In this document: positions 7,459-14,152 of the stretch, in pieces | How the letters are laid out: each line of letters starts with the position of its first letter | How positions within the stretch are numbered: position 1 is the stretch's first letter | Virus record (IMG/VR): IMGVR_UViG_3300034121_001039 | Coordinates: 1-31,608 of that record | Strand: one strand, 5' to 3' | DNA length: 31,608 bases | Origin: a virus | The notes under the pieces: generated by a model | The model's database searches: none | The model's input: only the letters and a program-made list of their open reading frames with translations | Told to the model about the DNA's origin: nothing | Made by a program: the position numbers and the translations under genes

Positions 7459-8142
7459 ATGGAGAGAATAGATAGATTTAATGTATTTGAGGCCAAAATT
7501 GTTCCTTTGAACAGAATGCCCAGAAGTAGCCGAAAACCAGAGAGATCCGGAAGATCCGGAAGATTACTTACTGATGAACAAAAATACTATGATGAAAACC
7601 AAATAGAAGATACAAGTGGTCCAAAACCCGCTATGTTATTTACAGATGTTGTAGGATCTTCTAAAATGTGGTCCGACGATCCACAAACTATGAGCATACA
7701 ACTCGATAAACATTTTAAGATTATGGATAATCTTGCTAGAAAGTATGGTGGTTTTGTGGTTAAAACAATCGGTGACGCCTTTATGGTATATTTTCCAAAA
7801 AACGAAAAGTCATTAGAAAATGCTGTTGATTTTGCGGTAGAGGTAATCAAAATTGAAGAGCTTCCACTTAGAATAGGAATATGCTCTGGTAATATGACTG
7901 CCAAAAAATGTAGAATACAGAATGTTGAGCTTGTAGACTTTTTTGGAGATGTTGTGAACACTGCATCAAGAATGGAGTCCAAAGTTGCAGAGCAGGGTGG
8001 TATTGCATTTACCTCTGTTGATAATATTGATAATCAAATGGAGTCTATTTCAAAAAAATACAAATTGGTTAAGATAACTGGTAAAGGTATTCCAGATTTA
8101 AAAGGTGTGAAAGTCGAATTTGCTTATAAGTTAAAAGTATAA
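7459..8142 (+). CDS. Class III adenylate cyclase with capsid-targeting-like tag
   Basis: 227 residues from the ATG behind the late-type motif; an in-frame ATG at 7420 is less likely. Residues 1-12, MERIDRFNVFEA, match the T4 targeting pattern (F7-x-x-F10-E-A). Residues 13-56 are a basic, flexible linker. The cyclase homology domain spans about 57-225. All six classical residues are seen: metal ligands D63 (FTDVVGSS) and D106 (KTIGDAF), the adenine-selecting pair K102 and D160 (VDFFGDVVN), and transition-state N167 and R171. The K/D pair predicts ATP to cAMP. The single domain must dimerise to be active. No membrane or sensor domain is present. It converges on glutamine synthetase across a shared terminator. 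Confidence 0.92.
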   Translation: MERIDRFNVFEAKIVPLNRMPRSSRKPERSGRSGRLLTDEQKYYDENQIEDTSGPKPAMLFTDVVGSSKMWSDDPQTMSIQLDKHFKIMDNLARKYGGFVVKTIGDAFMVYFPKNEKSLENAVDFAVEVIKIEELPLRIGICSGNMTAKKCRIQNVELVDFFGDVVNTASRMESKVAEQGGIAFTSVDNIDNQMESISKKYKLVKITGKGIPDLKGVKVEFAYKLKV

Positions 8143-8170
8143 AAAAACCCACTCAAATGAGTGGGTTTTT
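8143..8170. terminator. Bidirectional terminator between cyclase and glutamine synthetase
   Basis: AAAACCCACTCAAATGAGTGGGTTTT with A/T runs on both sides. It serves both convergent genes and shares the core CACTCA/TGAGTG with two other terminators here. Confidence 0.9.
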
Positions 8171-8174
8171 AGTT

Positions 8175-9248
8175 TTAGTTTTCTTCCAAAACTTCTTCGT
8201 CTTGTAGAATAGTTCTTACCATTCTATCAACTATTAAATATGGATCTCCGTTAGATGCTGGTCTTCTATCTTCGATATAACCAATCGCATTTGGATCGTT
8301 TATCGTAGAAGGAATTCTAATAGATTTAGTTCTATCTCCAATACCCCATCCAAAGTCTTTGATAGACGATGTTTCGTTCGCACCGGTTAGTCTTTCGTCA
8401 TTGTTCTCTCCATATACCGCTATATGTTCTGCATGAGTCTTCTCAAGCTTCTTACACATTTCGATTGCAATCTCTTTTTTGTTTACTTTGTCTTCTCTAA
8501 TATTTTTTGTCGAAAAGTTTACATGCATACCTGAACCATTCCAATCATTTCCTTTAAATGGTTTTGGATCTAATTCGATTCTATAATCAAACTCTTCACT
8601 CAATCTATGTAAAATGTATCTTGAAATCCATAGTTGATCCGCACCGTCTTCTGCAAATACAGTTCCTACTTGATATTCCCATTGTCCTAAAGCAACTTCT
8701 GCATTTGTTCCGGATATAGAGATTCCTGCATTAAGACAAAGGTCTGTATGTGCTTCTACAAACTCTCTTCCTACTACATTGTTAGCACCAACTGAACAAT
8801 AGTATTCACCTTGTTCTCTTGGCTCATCTTCTGTTGGCCATCCTAATGGTCTATTTGTTTTGTTATCAAAGATAAAATACTCTTGTTCCCATCCATACAT
8901 AGTTTCATCGTCATATTTTTTTAACGATTCGGTCATTTTAACTCTTGTATTACTTTCGTGTGGAGTACCATCAATATTATAAACCTCACAAAGAACTAAA
9001 ATAGAGTTTGTTGTAAATGGATTATGAAAATAGTTTTTAGGAACTAATAGTAATTCTGATTTAGATGTTTCTGCTTGGTATGTTGAAGATCCATCAAAGT
9101 TCCATACTGGTGCTTTTCTCAAACCATTTTTGTATGAATCTAAAATATTTGTTTCATCTTCGATGTGTTTCAGATTTACGACTTTTGTTTTTGTACGTAT
9201 TTGTTGTGTTTTGGCACCATCCAACCAAATATATTCTAACTTTTGCAT
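8175..9248 (-). CDS. glnA: Type II (eukaryotic-type) glutamine synthetase
   Basis: A full-length 357-residue GSII enzyme making glutamine from glutamate, ammonia and ATP. Signatures in order: WNFDGSST near residue 49, PF-type loop, GWEQEYFIFD with RPLGWP, YYCSVGANN, EVALGQWEYQVG, the ATP-site NGSGMHVNFST, HIAVYGENNDERLTG, then FGWGIGDRTKSIRIP and the C-terminal YIEDRRPASNGDPY. No key block is missing and the frame is intact, so it is probably active as a decamer, the family's usual form. Upstream is an AT-rich leader containing a strong hairpin at 9301-9326. A phage-borne GSII is unusual; it probably derives from a cellular gene and may keep glutamine supply up during infection. Confidence 0.95.
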   Translation of the reverse strand: MQKLEYIWLDGAKTQQIRTKTKVVNLKHIEDETNILDSYKNGLRKAPVWNFDGSSTYQAETSKSELLLVPKNYFHNPFTTNSILVLCEVYNIDGTPHESNTRVKMTESLKKYDDETMYGWEQEYFIFDNKTNRPLGWPTEDEPREQGEYYCSVGANNVVGREFVEAHTDLCLNAGISISGTNAEVALGQWEYQVGTVFAEDGADQLWISRYILHRLSEEFDYRIELDPKPFKGNDWNGSGMHVNFSTKNIREDKVNKKEIAIEMCKKLEKTHAEHIAVYGENNDERLTGANETSSIKDFGWGIGDRTKSIRIPSTINDPNAIGYIEDRRPASNGDPYLIVDRMVRTILQDEEVLEEN

Positions 9249-9300
9249 AATGTGTATGTTTTTTCTTATATTTATTAAAAAAAAGCTGTTCCGTTTTGCA

Positions 9301-9326
9301 CATGGCCCCTATTTTTTAGGGCCATG
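9301..9326. other. Strong GC hairpin between divergent genes
   Basis: CATGGCCC / GGGCCATG around a T-rich loop, exceptionally GC-rich for this region. It lacks a T run directly after it on the plus strand or a clear one on the minus strand. It could be in the glutamine synthetase leader (53-78 nt before its ATG) or a terminator for something else. Confidence 0.6.
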
Positions 9327-9365
9327 TTGAAAAAAAATGTATTTTTATTTAAAATAAACTTTTAC

Positions 9366-9373
9366 TATATTTG
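9366..9373 (+). promoter_or_regulatory. Host-like -7 box TATATTTG
   Basis: TATATTTG fits the Bacteroidota -7 consensus TAnnTTTG and lies 31 nt before the ATG at 9405. No clear -33 TTG is seen. Confidence 0.4.
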
Positions 9374-9404
9374 AATATAAAATCTATAACTATTTTTTAA
9401 TATT

Positions 9405-9707
9405 ATGAACAAGGTTATTTTACAGATTTGGGAAGAATCAGAGAGAGGCTGGGGAACACGACCAGATGGTTGCTCTATGCACATAGACTTAAAAGAAAGA
9501 GAAAACTACATACAGACTATCTATGATAGTAGAAAGTCTGATGAATCTATACCTAATGAGTATGATAGGATTGTTGGTGAAGGTGTTGAAGCATTCATCG
9601 AAGATGCACTTTTCAAACTTGTGGAAAAAGACAAATCTGTTAGACTTACTCAATACCAGATGAACAATCTTATGGGTATGGAAGAAATAACAATAAAAGA
9701 AGCATGA
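9405..9707 (+). CDS. Hypothetical protein
   Basis: A 100-residue acidic protein with a conserved-looking N-terminus (WEESERGWGTRPDGCSMHID), where Trp, Gly and Cys cluster. No enzyme family recognised. It is preceded by a host-like TAnnTTTG box rather than the late motif, so it is probably expressed early. It overlaps the next gene by 4 bases (ATGA), indicating coupling with a membrane protein. Confidence 0.75.
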   Translation: MNKVILQIWEESERGWGTRPDGCSMHIDLKERENYIQTIYDSRKSDESIPNEYDRIVGEGVEAFIEDALFKLVEKDKSVRLTQYQMNNLMGMEEITIKEA

Positions 9708-10051
9708 TTACAGGATTTTACGCGATGTTATTCGCATTTATATTTTCGGAAATATACCATTTTTTCAACAAAAAAAGACTTGATTTAATTTTCAAGAACA
9801 AAGACACTAAAACTATAAGAAAGGTTGACATTGTTTTTTACATGTCAAAACTTTTATCTATATTTTGGCCGATTGTGGGATTGTTTTCCAGTTTTAGTCA
9901 TCTATTCCTATTGATAATAGTGATGAATCTAATGAAGTTTGTTTTTTATCATTTAAACGACCACATATATAAAGTATATATTAGTGCTCTTCCTTGGATG
10001 AACGTTGTAGTTTATATAACGATATTATCTTTTAAATTCTTTATACACTAA
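9704..10051 (+). CDS. Small integral membrane protein
   Basis: 115 residues with three or four hydrophobic segments: about 3-21 (GFYAMLFAFIFSEIYHFF), 46-66 (ending IVGLFSSF), 67-81 (LFLLIIVMNLMKFVF) and 94-113 (ALPWMNVVVYITILSFKF). A basic loop (KKRLDLIFKNKDTK) follows the first. It starts inside the stop of the preceding gene. No family recognised. It may modify the host membrane early in infection, or act in exclusion or lysis, but nothing in the sequence decides this. The 3' end overlaps the convergent gp4 gene by 11 bases. Confidence 0.7.
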   Translation: MITGFYAMLFAFIFSEIYHFFNKKRLDLIFKNKDTKTIRKVDIVFYMSKLLSIFWPIVGLFSSFSHLFLLIIVMNLMKFVFYHLNDHIYKVYISALPWMNVVVYITILSFKFFIH

Positions 10052-10568
10052 AGTTTTTAAGATTTTCTTCAGTTATTATAATGAAAGAAAATCCTTTTTT
10101 GTTACACCAGTTTATCATAGTCTCCCATTTTTGTTTGTTCTTATAAGCCATCTTTAGATCATACTCAAAACTTTTAAGTTTCTTCATTCCTTTTTCAGGA
10201 ACTGTAAGTTTACCTTCTGTTAAAGCGATTACCATTTTGTATTCTTTCATAGGCTTAACCTCAACCACTACTTCTTTTAAAACGCCGTCTGCACCTCTCA
10301 TTCTATAAAAGAAGTCTGGATAGTATCTATGTGCTTTTATACGTGTATCTCCATTTTCAAAGTGTGTCATCTGATAAGGTATTTCTAAACATTCTGCACC
10401 CCATTGAAATATCTCTTCTTTTAAATCAAGCCATACCATTATCTTCTGTTCCCAAGAACTTCTATAATATACACCACCCTGTGTGTTTAACTTTAAAACC
10501 TTGTCTTTATTGGTTGGTATGAAGTTTCCACCGTGATATCTACTATTGTTAGGTTTAGAATTTATCAT
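10041..10568 (-). CDS. 4: Head completion protein, gp4-like nuclease
   Basis: A 175-residue protein matching T4 gp4 (gp50), the head completion protein with a TnsA-like endonuclease fold. The diagnostic run is YYRSSWEQKIMVWLDL, then QWGAECLEIPYQ, HRYYPDFFYRM and VVVEVKPMKEYK. The E, D and E-x-K residues fit the metal-dependent nuclease core. T4 gp4 acts after packaging, before tail joining. A dense late-type motif (10584-10598) lies between this gene and the divergent gene at 10614. Confidence 0.82.
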   Translation of the reverse strand: MINSKPNNSRYHGGNFIPTNKDKVLKLNTQGGVYYRSSWEQKIMVWLDLKEEIFQWGAECLEIPYQMTHFENGDTRIKAHRYYPDFFYRMRGADGVLKEVVVEVKPMKEYKMVIALTEGKLTVPEKGMKKLKSFEYDLKMAYKNKQKWETMINWCNKKGFSFIIITEENLKNFSV

Positions 10569-10583
10569 GTATTTGATTCTTTT

Positions 10584-10598
10584 TATTTATATATAAAA
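10584..10598. promoter_or_regulatory. Near-palindromic TTTATATATAAA element, divergent
   Basis: TTATTTATATATAAAA reads as the late-type motif on both strands. It lies about 15 nt from each of the divergent ATGs at 10568 and 10614, so it could serve both. Confidence 0.5.
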
Positions 10599-10613
10599 GA
10601 AAAAACTTTACAT

Positions 10614-11309
10614 ATGAGTCCATTAGAAGGAAGAGTTCGATTGAGTCTATTGGTTTATGGTAATAGTATAGAAGATAACTTTAAAAACAATTCTTTTTTC
10701 TTTGCCGAAAAATATTCCAAAAGTGATGAAATGGTCACTGCAAAACGTACAGAAGACATACAGATTGGTGGTTTTTACTTTCTACATTACCTTGATGACT
10801 CCAACTGGATGAAGTATTCTCCAGTATTTGTAGTGGAACAAAAGAATTTTGGAAATCAAATCATATTATTTGCAGTAAACTTAAACTTTATACCTCTTCA
10901 GATAAGAGCTCTTATATTCGACCAATATATAGCCGAAAATTATTTTGAAAATGATACTTTTTTGAAAGTAGACTATGTCGGTATGTATAAAGAGCTTGTC
11001 AAGTTTGGATTCGAATATGCTCTAATGGAGTATAATGTTATTCAGATAAAGAAAGTTCATAAGATTCACATGGAAATACTTCCGCGTTTCTTCTTTTCAC
11101 AGCACCCTAAGGCAACGTATGATCCAAAGAAACTGATGGATATATGGCATAAAAAACTCGAAACAAAATCTGCCAGAAATCAAGAGATGATGAAGTCTAT
11201 GGTAGATGAATTCTATGATATAAACAACGAAATATCAGAGAAGTATAAGGTTATGAAAGGTCATATAGAAAGAATTCAAAAAAGCTTAAAAAAATATGGT
11301 GGAAAGTAA
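10614..11309 (+). CDS. Putative virion protein near gp4, possibly gp2/gp53-like
   Basis: 231 residues from the ATG at 10614 (MSPLEGRVRLSL). An in-frame ATG at 10533 would lie inside the gp4 gene and before the promoter motif. The central part, GGFYFLHYLDDSNWMKYSPVF followed by NQIILFAVNLNFIPLQIR, has the layout of T4-like head/tail completion proteins that I associate with gp2 or gp53. I cannot decide which. The C-terminus (about 180-228) is a Lys/Glu-rich helix, probably a coiled coil. T4 also places genes 2, 4 and 53 together, which supports a completion role. Confidence 0.6.
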   Translation: MSPLEGRVRLSLLVYGNSIEDNFKNNSFFFAEKYSKSDEMVTAKRTEDIQIGGFYFLHYLDDSNWMKYSPVFVVEQKNFGNQIILFAVNLNFIPLQIRALIFDQYIAENYFENDTFLKVDYVGMYKELVKFGFEYALMEYNVIQIKKVHKIHMEILPRFFFSQHPKATYDPKKLMDIWHKKLETKSARNQEMMKSMVDEFYDINNEISEKYKVMKGHIERIQKSLKKYGGK

Positions 11310-11317
11310 AAAATGAG

Positions 11318-11325
11318 TATCTTTG
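11318..11325 (+). promoter_or_regulatory. Host-like -7 box TATCTTTG
   Basis: TATCTTTG is identical to the box before the tmRNA and lies 34 nt before the ATG at 11360. Confidence 0.45.
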
Positions 11326-11359
11326 TAGAGTAAATAAAAACAAAAAAAACTCTCTCTCT

Positions 11360-11809
11360 ATGAATTACTCAACTTACATTTCTGCAGCAGAAAAGCTATC
11401 AACTTTTGGTCAAAAACAAAAAGCATTGGCTCTTATTAACCATGCCAACGATTTGGAAAGAAAAAAAATAAACGAACTAAAATTCAATATTTTAGTTGGT
11501 GAAGTAAGACCTTTTAAAGATGCAAAGTTTCACTCCGTACAGGTTATAAGAGAAAGAGAAGCAAACACAATCATGTGTATCTTCCAATCTGATATGGTTA
11601 ATACTCACAGAATCAACGCAAAGATAAAACCGGGTGGTGAGGTTCAGTGGTCTGATGGTAATCTATTCATGGATAGACAATCTGTTAAGTCTTATCAAAG
11701 ACTATTAGACTATCTAACTAACTATCAAAGTGAAGTTCAGAAACTTCTTGGAGAAATTGAGATAAAGCGAGACGATATTAAGGTCGTAAATCGAAGCTTT
11801 TATATTTAA
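11360..11809 (+). CDS. Hypothetical protein
   Basis: A 149-residue protein with an N-terminal helical part (MNYSTYISAAEKLSTFGQ to about 45), a beta-rich middle (FHSVQVIREREANTIMCIF) and a C-terminal helix. Not recognised. It has its own host-like TATCTTTG promoter and its own terminator, so it is a single-gene transcript, probably early. Confidence 0.7.
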   Translation: MNYSTYISAAEKLSTFGQKQKALALINHANDLERKKINELKFNILVGEVRPFKDAKFHSVQVIREREANTIMCIFQSDMVNTHRINAKIKPGGEVQWSDGNLFMDRQSVKSYQRLLDYLTNYQSEVQKLLGEIEIKRDDIKVVNRSFYI

Positions 11810-11813
11810 AAAT

Positions 11814-11840
11814 AAAGGGTAGTTTTTGCTACCCTTTTTT
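11814..11840 (+). terminator. Rho-independent terminator
   Basis: AAAGGGTAG / CTACCCTTT around TTTTTG, followed by T residues. Confidence 0.9.
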
Positions 11841-11880
11841 GTTTTCCTATACCACCACTCTTAAAAGAGGTACGTCATAT

Positions 11881-11892
11881 TTTATATATACC
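11881..11892 (+). promoter_or_regulatory. Late-type motif TTTATATATACC
   Basis: Located about 22 nt before the portal ATG, giving an A/T-rich leader without Shine-Dalgarno. Confidence 0.5.
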
Positions 11893-11914
11893 TTAAAATT
11901 TTAAATAAATTTTA

Positions 11915-13627
11915 ATGGCATCGTATAACTATAACAACAATCAAGAAGGACAGGGCATGGGCTTTGTAAATTCTGCAGTAGAGAATAAAGGTCTTTTTAG
12001 TAGAATACTTAGAACTCTTTCAAACTACGGAATGAACTATGACGATATGATAATTCGAAACCAAGTAGGTATTGGTATAAACGAAGATCCATATGCAGCC
12101 AAAGGAAACTCTATGTACGACTTCTTTTCACAAAGAGCTGTTGCATCGGTTTTAAATAGAAAGTCTATTCCTTACTTAGATAAGGCTTATGCTGACAAAA
12201 GAAGGATTCTTAGAGAATATTCTATCAAAGACGAAATTCGTGATATGATTAGTGCCGTTGCGGATGAATGTATCGTTTACAATGATGATAGAGACTTCTG
12301 TTCTCCTAGAGCAATATCAAACGATTATTCTCAAGAAATAAAAGACAAATACCAAGAGTATTTTGAGAAAATCTATAATAAATATGGATTTTCAGATAGT
12401 ATCACTGCTTGGAATATGATAAAAGACTTTCTTATTGATGGTTATGTTGCAGTAGAGATTGTTTATGATGATAAAAAGAAGAATATCATTGCATTCAACA
12501 GACTTAGACCTGAAAGTTTAGTTCCTGCATATGAACCAAATGTAGGACATTTATGGATTCAGTTTCCTGAAGATCCTCAGCTTAGAAGAATATTTTTGGA
12601 TTCACAGATTGTATTCATTTCTTATTCTACACAAAATGATTATTCAGAGACTTCTTATATTGAAGGACTTATTAAACCATATAACCAGTTAAAGATTCTT
12701 GAACAAACTAGAATCATGTTCAACGTAATCAATGCAACTATTTATCAAAAGTTTACTATTCCAATTAAAGGTCTTTCTAGACAAAGAGCGGAAGAACAGA
12801 TTGGTCAGTTGATACATGACTACTCTGAGGAAGTTGAATGGGATGACACACTTGGTACACTTACCTTGAATGGATCTAAACATCTTCCTTATAACAAACA
12901 AGTTTGGTTTCCTGATGGTGATGCAGGTACTCCTAATATGACATTAGAATCTCCACAAGGACATGACTTAAATGAAGAATCAATGCTTAAGTGGTTCCAC
13001 CAGGCACTTAAAAGAGCTAGTAAAATTCCATTGACACGTTTCGAAGGAGAAGGTGGTGGTGGTAATCTAATATCAGATGCTGCTGAGATGACAAGAGATG
13101 AGATTAAGTTCCATAACTTTATATCTAGAATACGAGCAAACTTTAAAGAACTTATAGTTAAACCACTTAAACTACAGATGCTTATCGAGTTTCCTGAGTT
13201 GAAAGAAGATGAGATTGTTCTTAATCAAATGGATATAATCTTCTACACTAATCAAATATTTGAAGAGTGGAAAAAGATAAACAATTTGTCTAAAAAGGCG
13301 GAAGCACTTGGAACTCTTACTGCAGTAATGAATGGTGAGAAACCTTACTTCCATATCGAATGGTTGATGGATAATGTCTTCAAACTTACTCCTGAAGAGA
13401 AAGCGGAAAACCAAAAATACTGGGCAAAAGAGGCTGCTGGTGCCGGTGCTGGACCTGCGGGTGCTGCTGGTGCCGAAGGTGGTGCCCCTGCACAAGGTGG
13501 TGAAGGTGGTGAAGCTCCTGCTGAAGGTGGACAAGCAGCCGCTGAAGCTCCTGCACAGGGTGGACAAGCAGCTCCTGAAGCTCCTGCCGAAGGTGGTGCC
13601 GAAGGTGGTGCAGAATTTGAATTCTAA
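11915..13627 (+). CDS. 20: Portal protein, gp20-like
   Basis: A 570-residue portal vertex protein; T4 gp20 is 524. Recognisable blocks are YADKRRILREYSIKDEIRDM with AVADECIVYNDD, then AWNMIKDFLIDGYVAVEIVY, and the stem region with GNLISDAAEMTRDEIKFH near residue 385. It forms the dodecameric DNA channel and initiates head assembly. The last about 60 residues are an unusual low-complexity tail of Ala, Gly, Pro, Glu and Gln in repeats such as APAQGG and APAEGG, absent from T4 gp20. A terminator follows after about 16 nt, shared with a convergent gene. Confidence 0.93.
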   Translation: MASYNYNNNQEGQGMGFVNSAVENKGLFSRILRTLSNYGMNYDDMIIRNQVGIGINEDPYAAKGNSMYDFFSQRAVASVLNRKSIPYLDKAYADKRRILREYSIKDEIRDMISAVADECIVYNDDRDFCSPRAISNDYSQEIKDKYQEYFEKIYNKYGFSDSITAWNMIKDFLIDGYVAVEIVYDDKKKNIIAFNRLRPESLVPAYEPNVGHLWIQFPEDPQLRRIFLDSQIVFISYSTQNDYSETSYIEGLIKPYNQLKILEQTRIMFNVINATIYQKFTIPIKGLSRQRAEEQIGQLIHDYSEEVEWDDTLGTLTLNGSKHLPYNKQVWFPDGDAGTPNMTLESPQGHDLNEESMLKWFHQALKRASKIPLTRFEGEGGGGNLISDAAEMTRDEIKFHNFISRIRANFKELIVKPLKLQMLIEFPELKEDEIVLNQMDIIFYTNQIFEEWKKINNLSKKAEALGTLTAVMNGEKPYFHIEWLMDNVFKLTPEEKAENQKYWAKEAAGAGAGPAGAAGAEGGAPAQGGEGGEAPAEGGQAAAEAPAQGGQAAPEAPAEGGAEGGAEFEF

Positions 13628-13642
13628 AAACATATCAGATAT

Positions 13643-13673
13643 AAAAAAAGCCACTCATTTGAGTGGCTTTTTT
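13643..13673. terminator. Bidirectional terminator after portal
   Basis: AAAAAAGCCACTC / GAGTGGCTTTTTT with an ATTT loop. It ends both the portal transcript and the convergent gene at 13676. Confidence 0.9.
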
Positions 13674-13675
13674 AT

Positions 13676-14152
13676 TTATGCTGCTGTTTCATATGTGTCT
13701 ACATAGAAGTAAACTACTTTATTATCTATTATATGCGGCCTTAAATCGACGGTCATTGAATTTTCCATAAGTTCTTTTACTACTTTACCCATAGGAGTTG
13801 ACAAAACTTTACATCTTAAAGTTAGTTTTTCCACTTTGTTTTCTTTTAAAATAAAAGACATTGATTTTATTGTAAGTACACTCATTTGTAGTGAAAGAAT
13901 ATTTCCACTATTTCCAAGCTGAGCAAACATAGATATTGATTCTATATCGAATTGTATTTTTTTACCAGATTCTAAAATACTTGTTAGTCTAATATCTCTT
14001 TTGAACGAAGTCCACTCTTTGTATCTAGACATCAAATCTTCAAATTGATCCAAAGTATTGTTTTGTAACAATACTTCGTAATCAAAATATTCTAGATTAT
14101 CATCTGATTCAGAAGGATCTAAATGAGACCAATCTTTGAATAACTGTCCCAT
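13676..14152 (-). CDS. Hypothetical protein coupled to RNase R
   Basis: A 158-residue protein beginning MGQLFKDWSHLDPSESDDNL. Its ATG overlaps the stop of the RNase R gene (TAATG), so it is very probably co-translated. The second half is beta-rich (LSLQMSVLTIKSMSFIL, then VEKLTLRCKVL and VVYFYVDTYE). It has no recognisable family. The tight coupling suggests either an RNase partner or a structural protein carried in the same operon. Confidence 0.7.
   Translation of the reverse strand: MGQLFKDWSHLDPSESDDNLEYFDYEVLLQNNTLDQFEDLMSRYKEWTSFKRDIRLTSILESGKKIQFDIESISMFAQLGNSGNILSLQMSVLTIKSMSFILKENKVEKLTLRCKVLSTPMGKVVKELMENSMTVDLRPHIIDNKVVYFYVDTYETAA

Noticed and set aside
9301-9326. Hairpin as a standard terminator
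   Set aside because: No T run follows directly on either strand, and neither flanking gene ends there.
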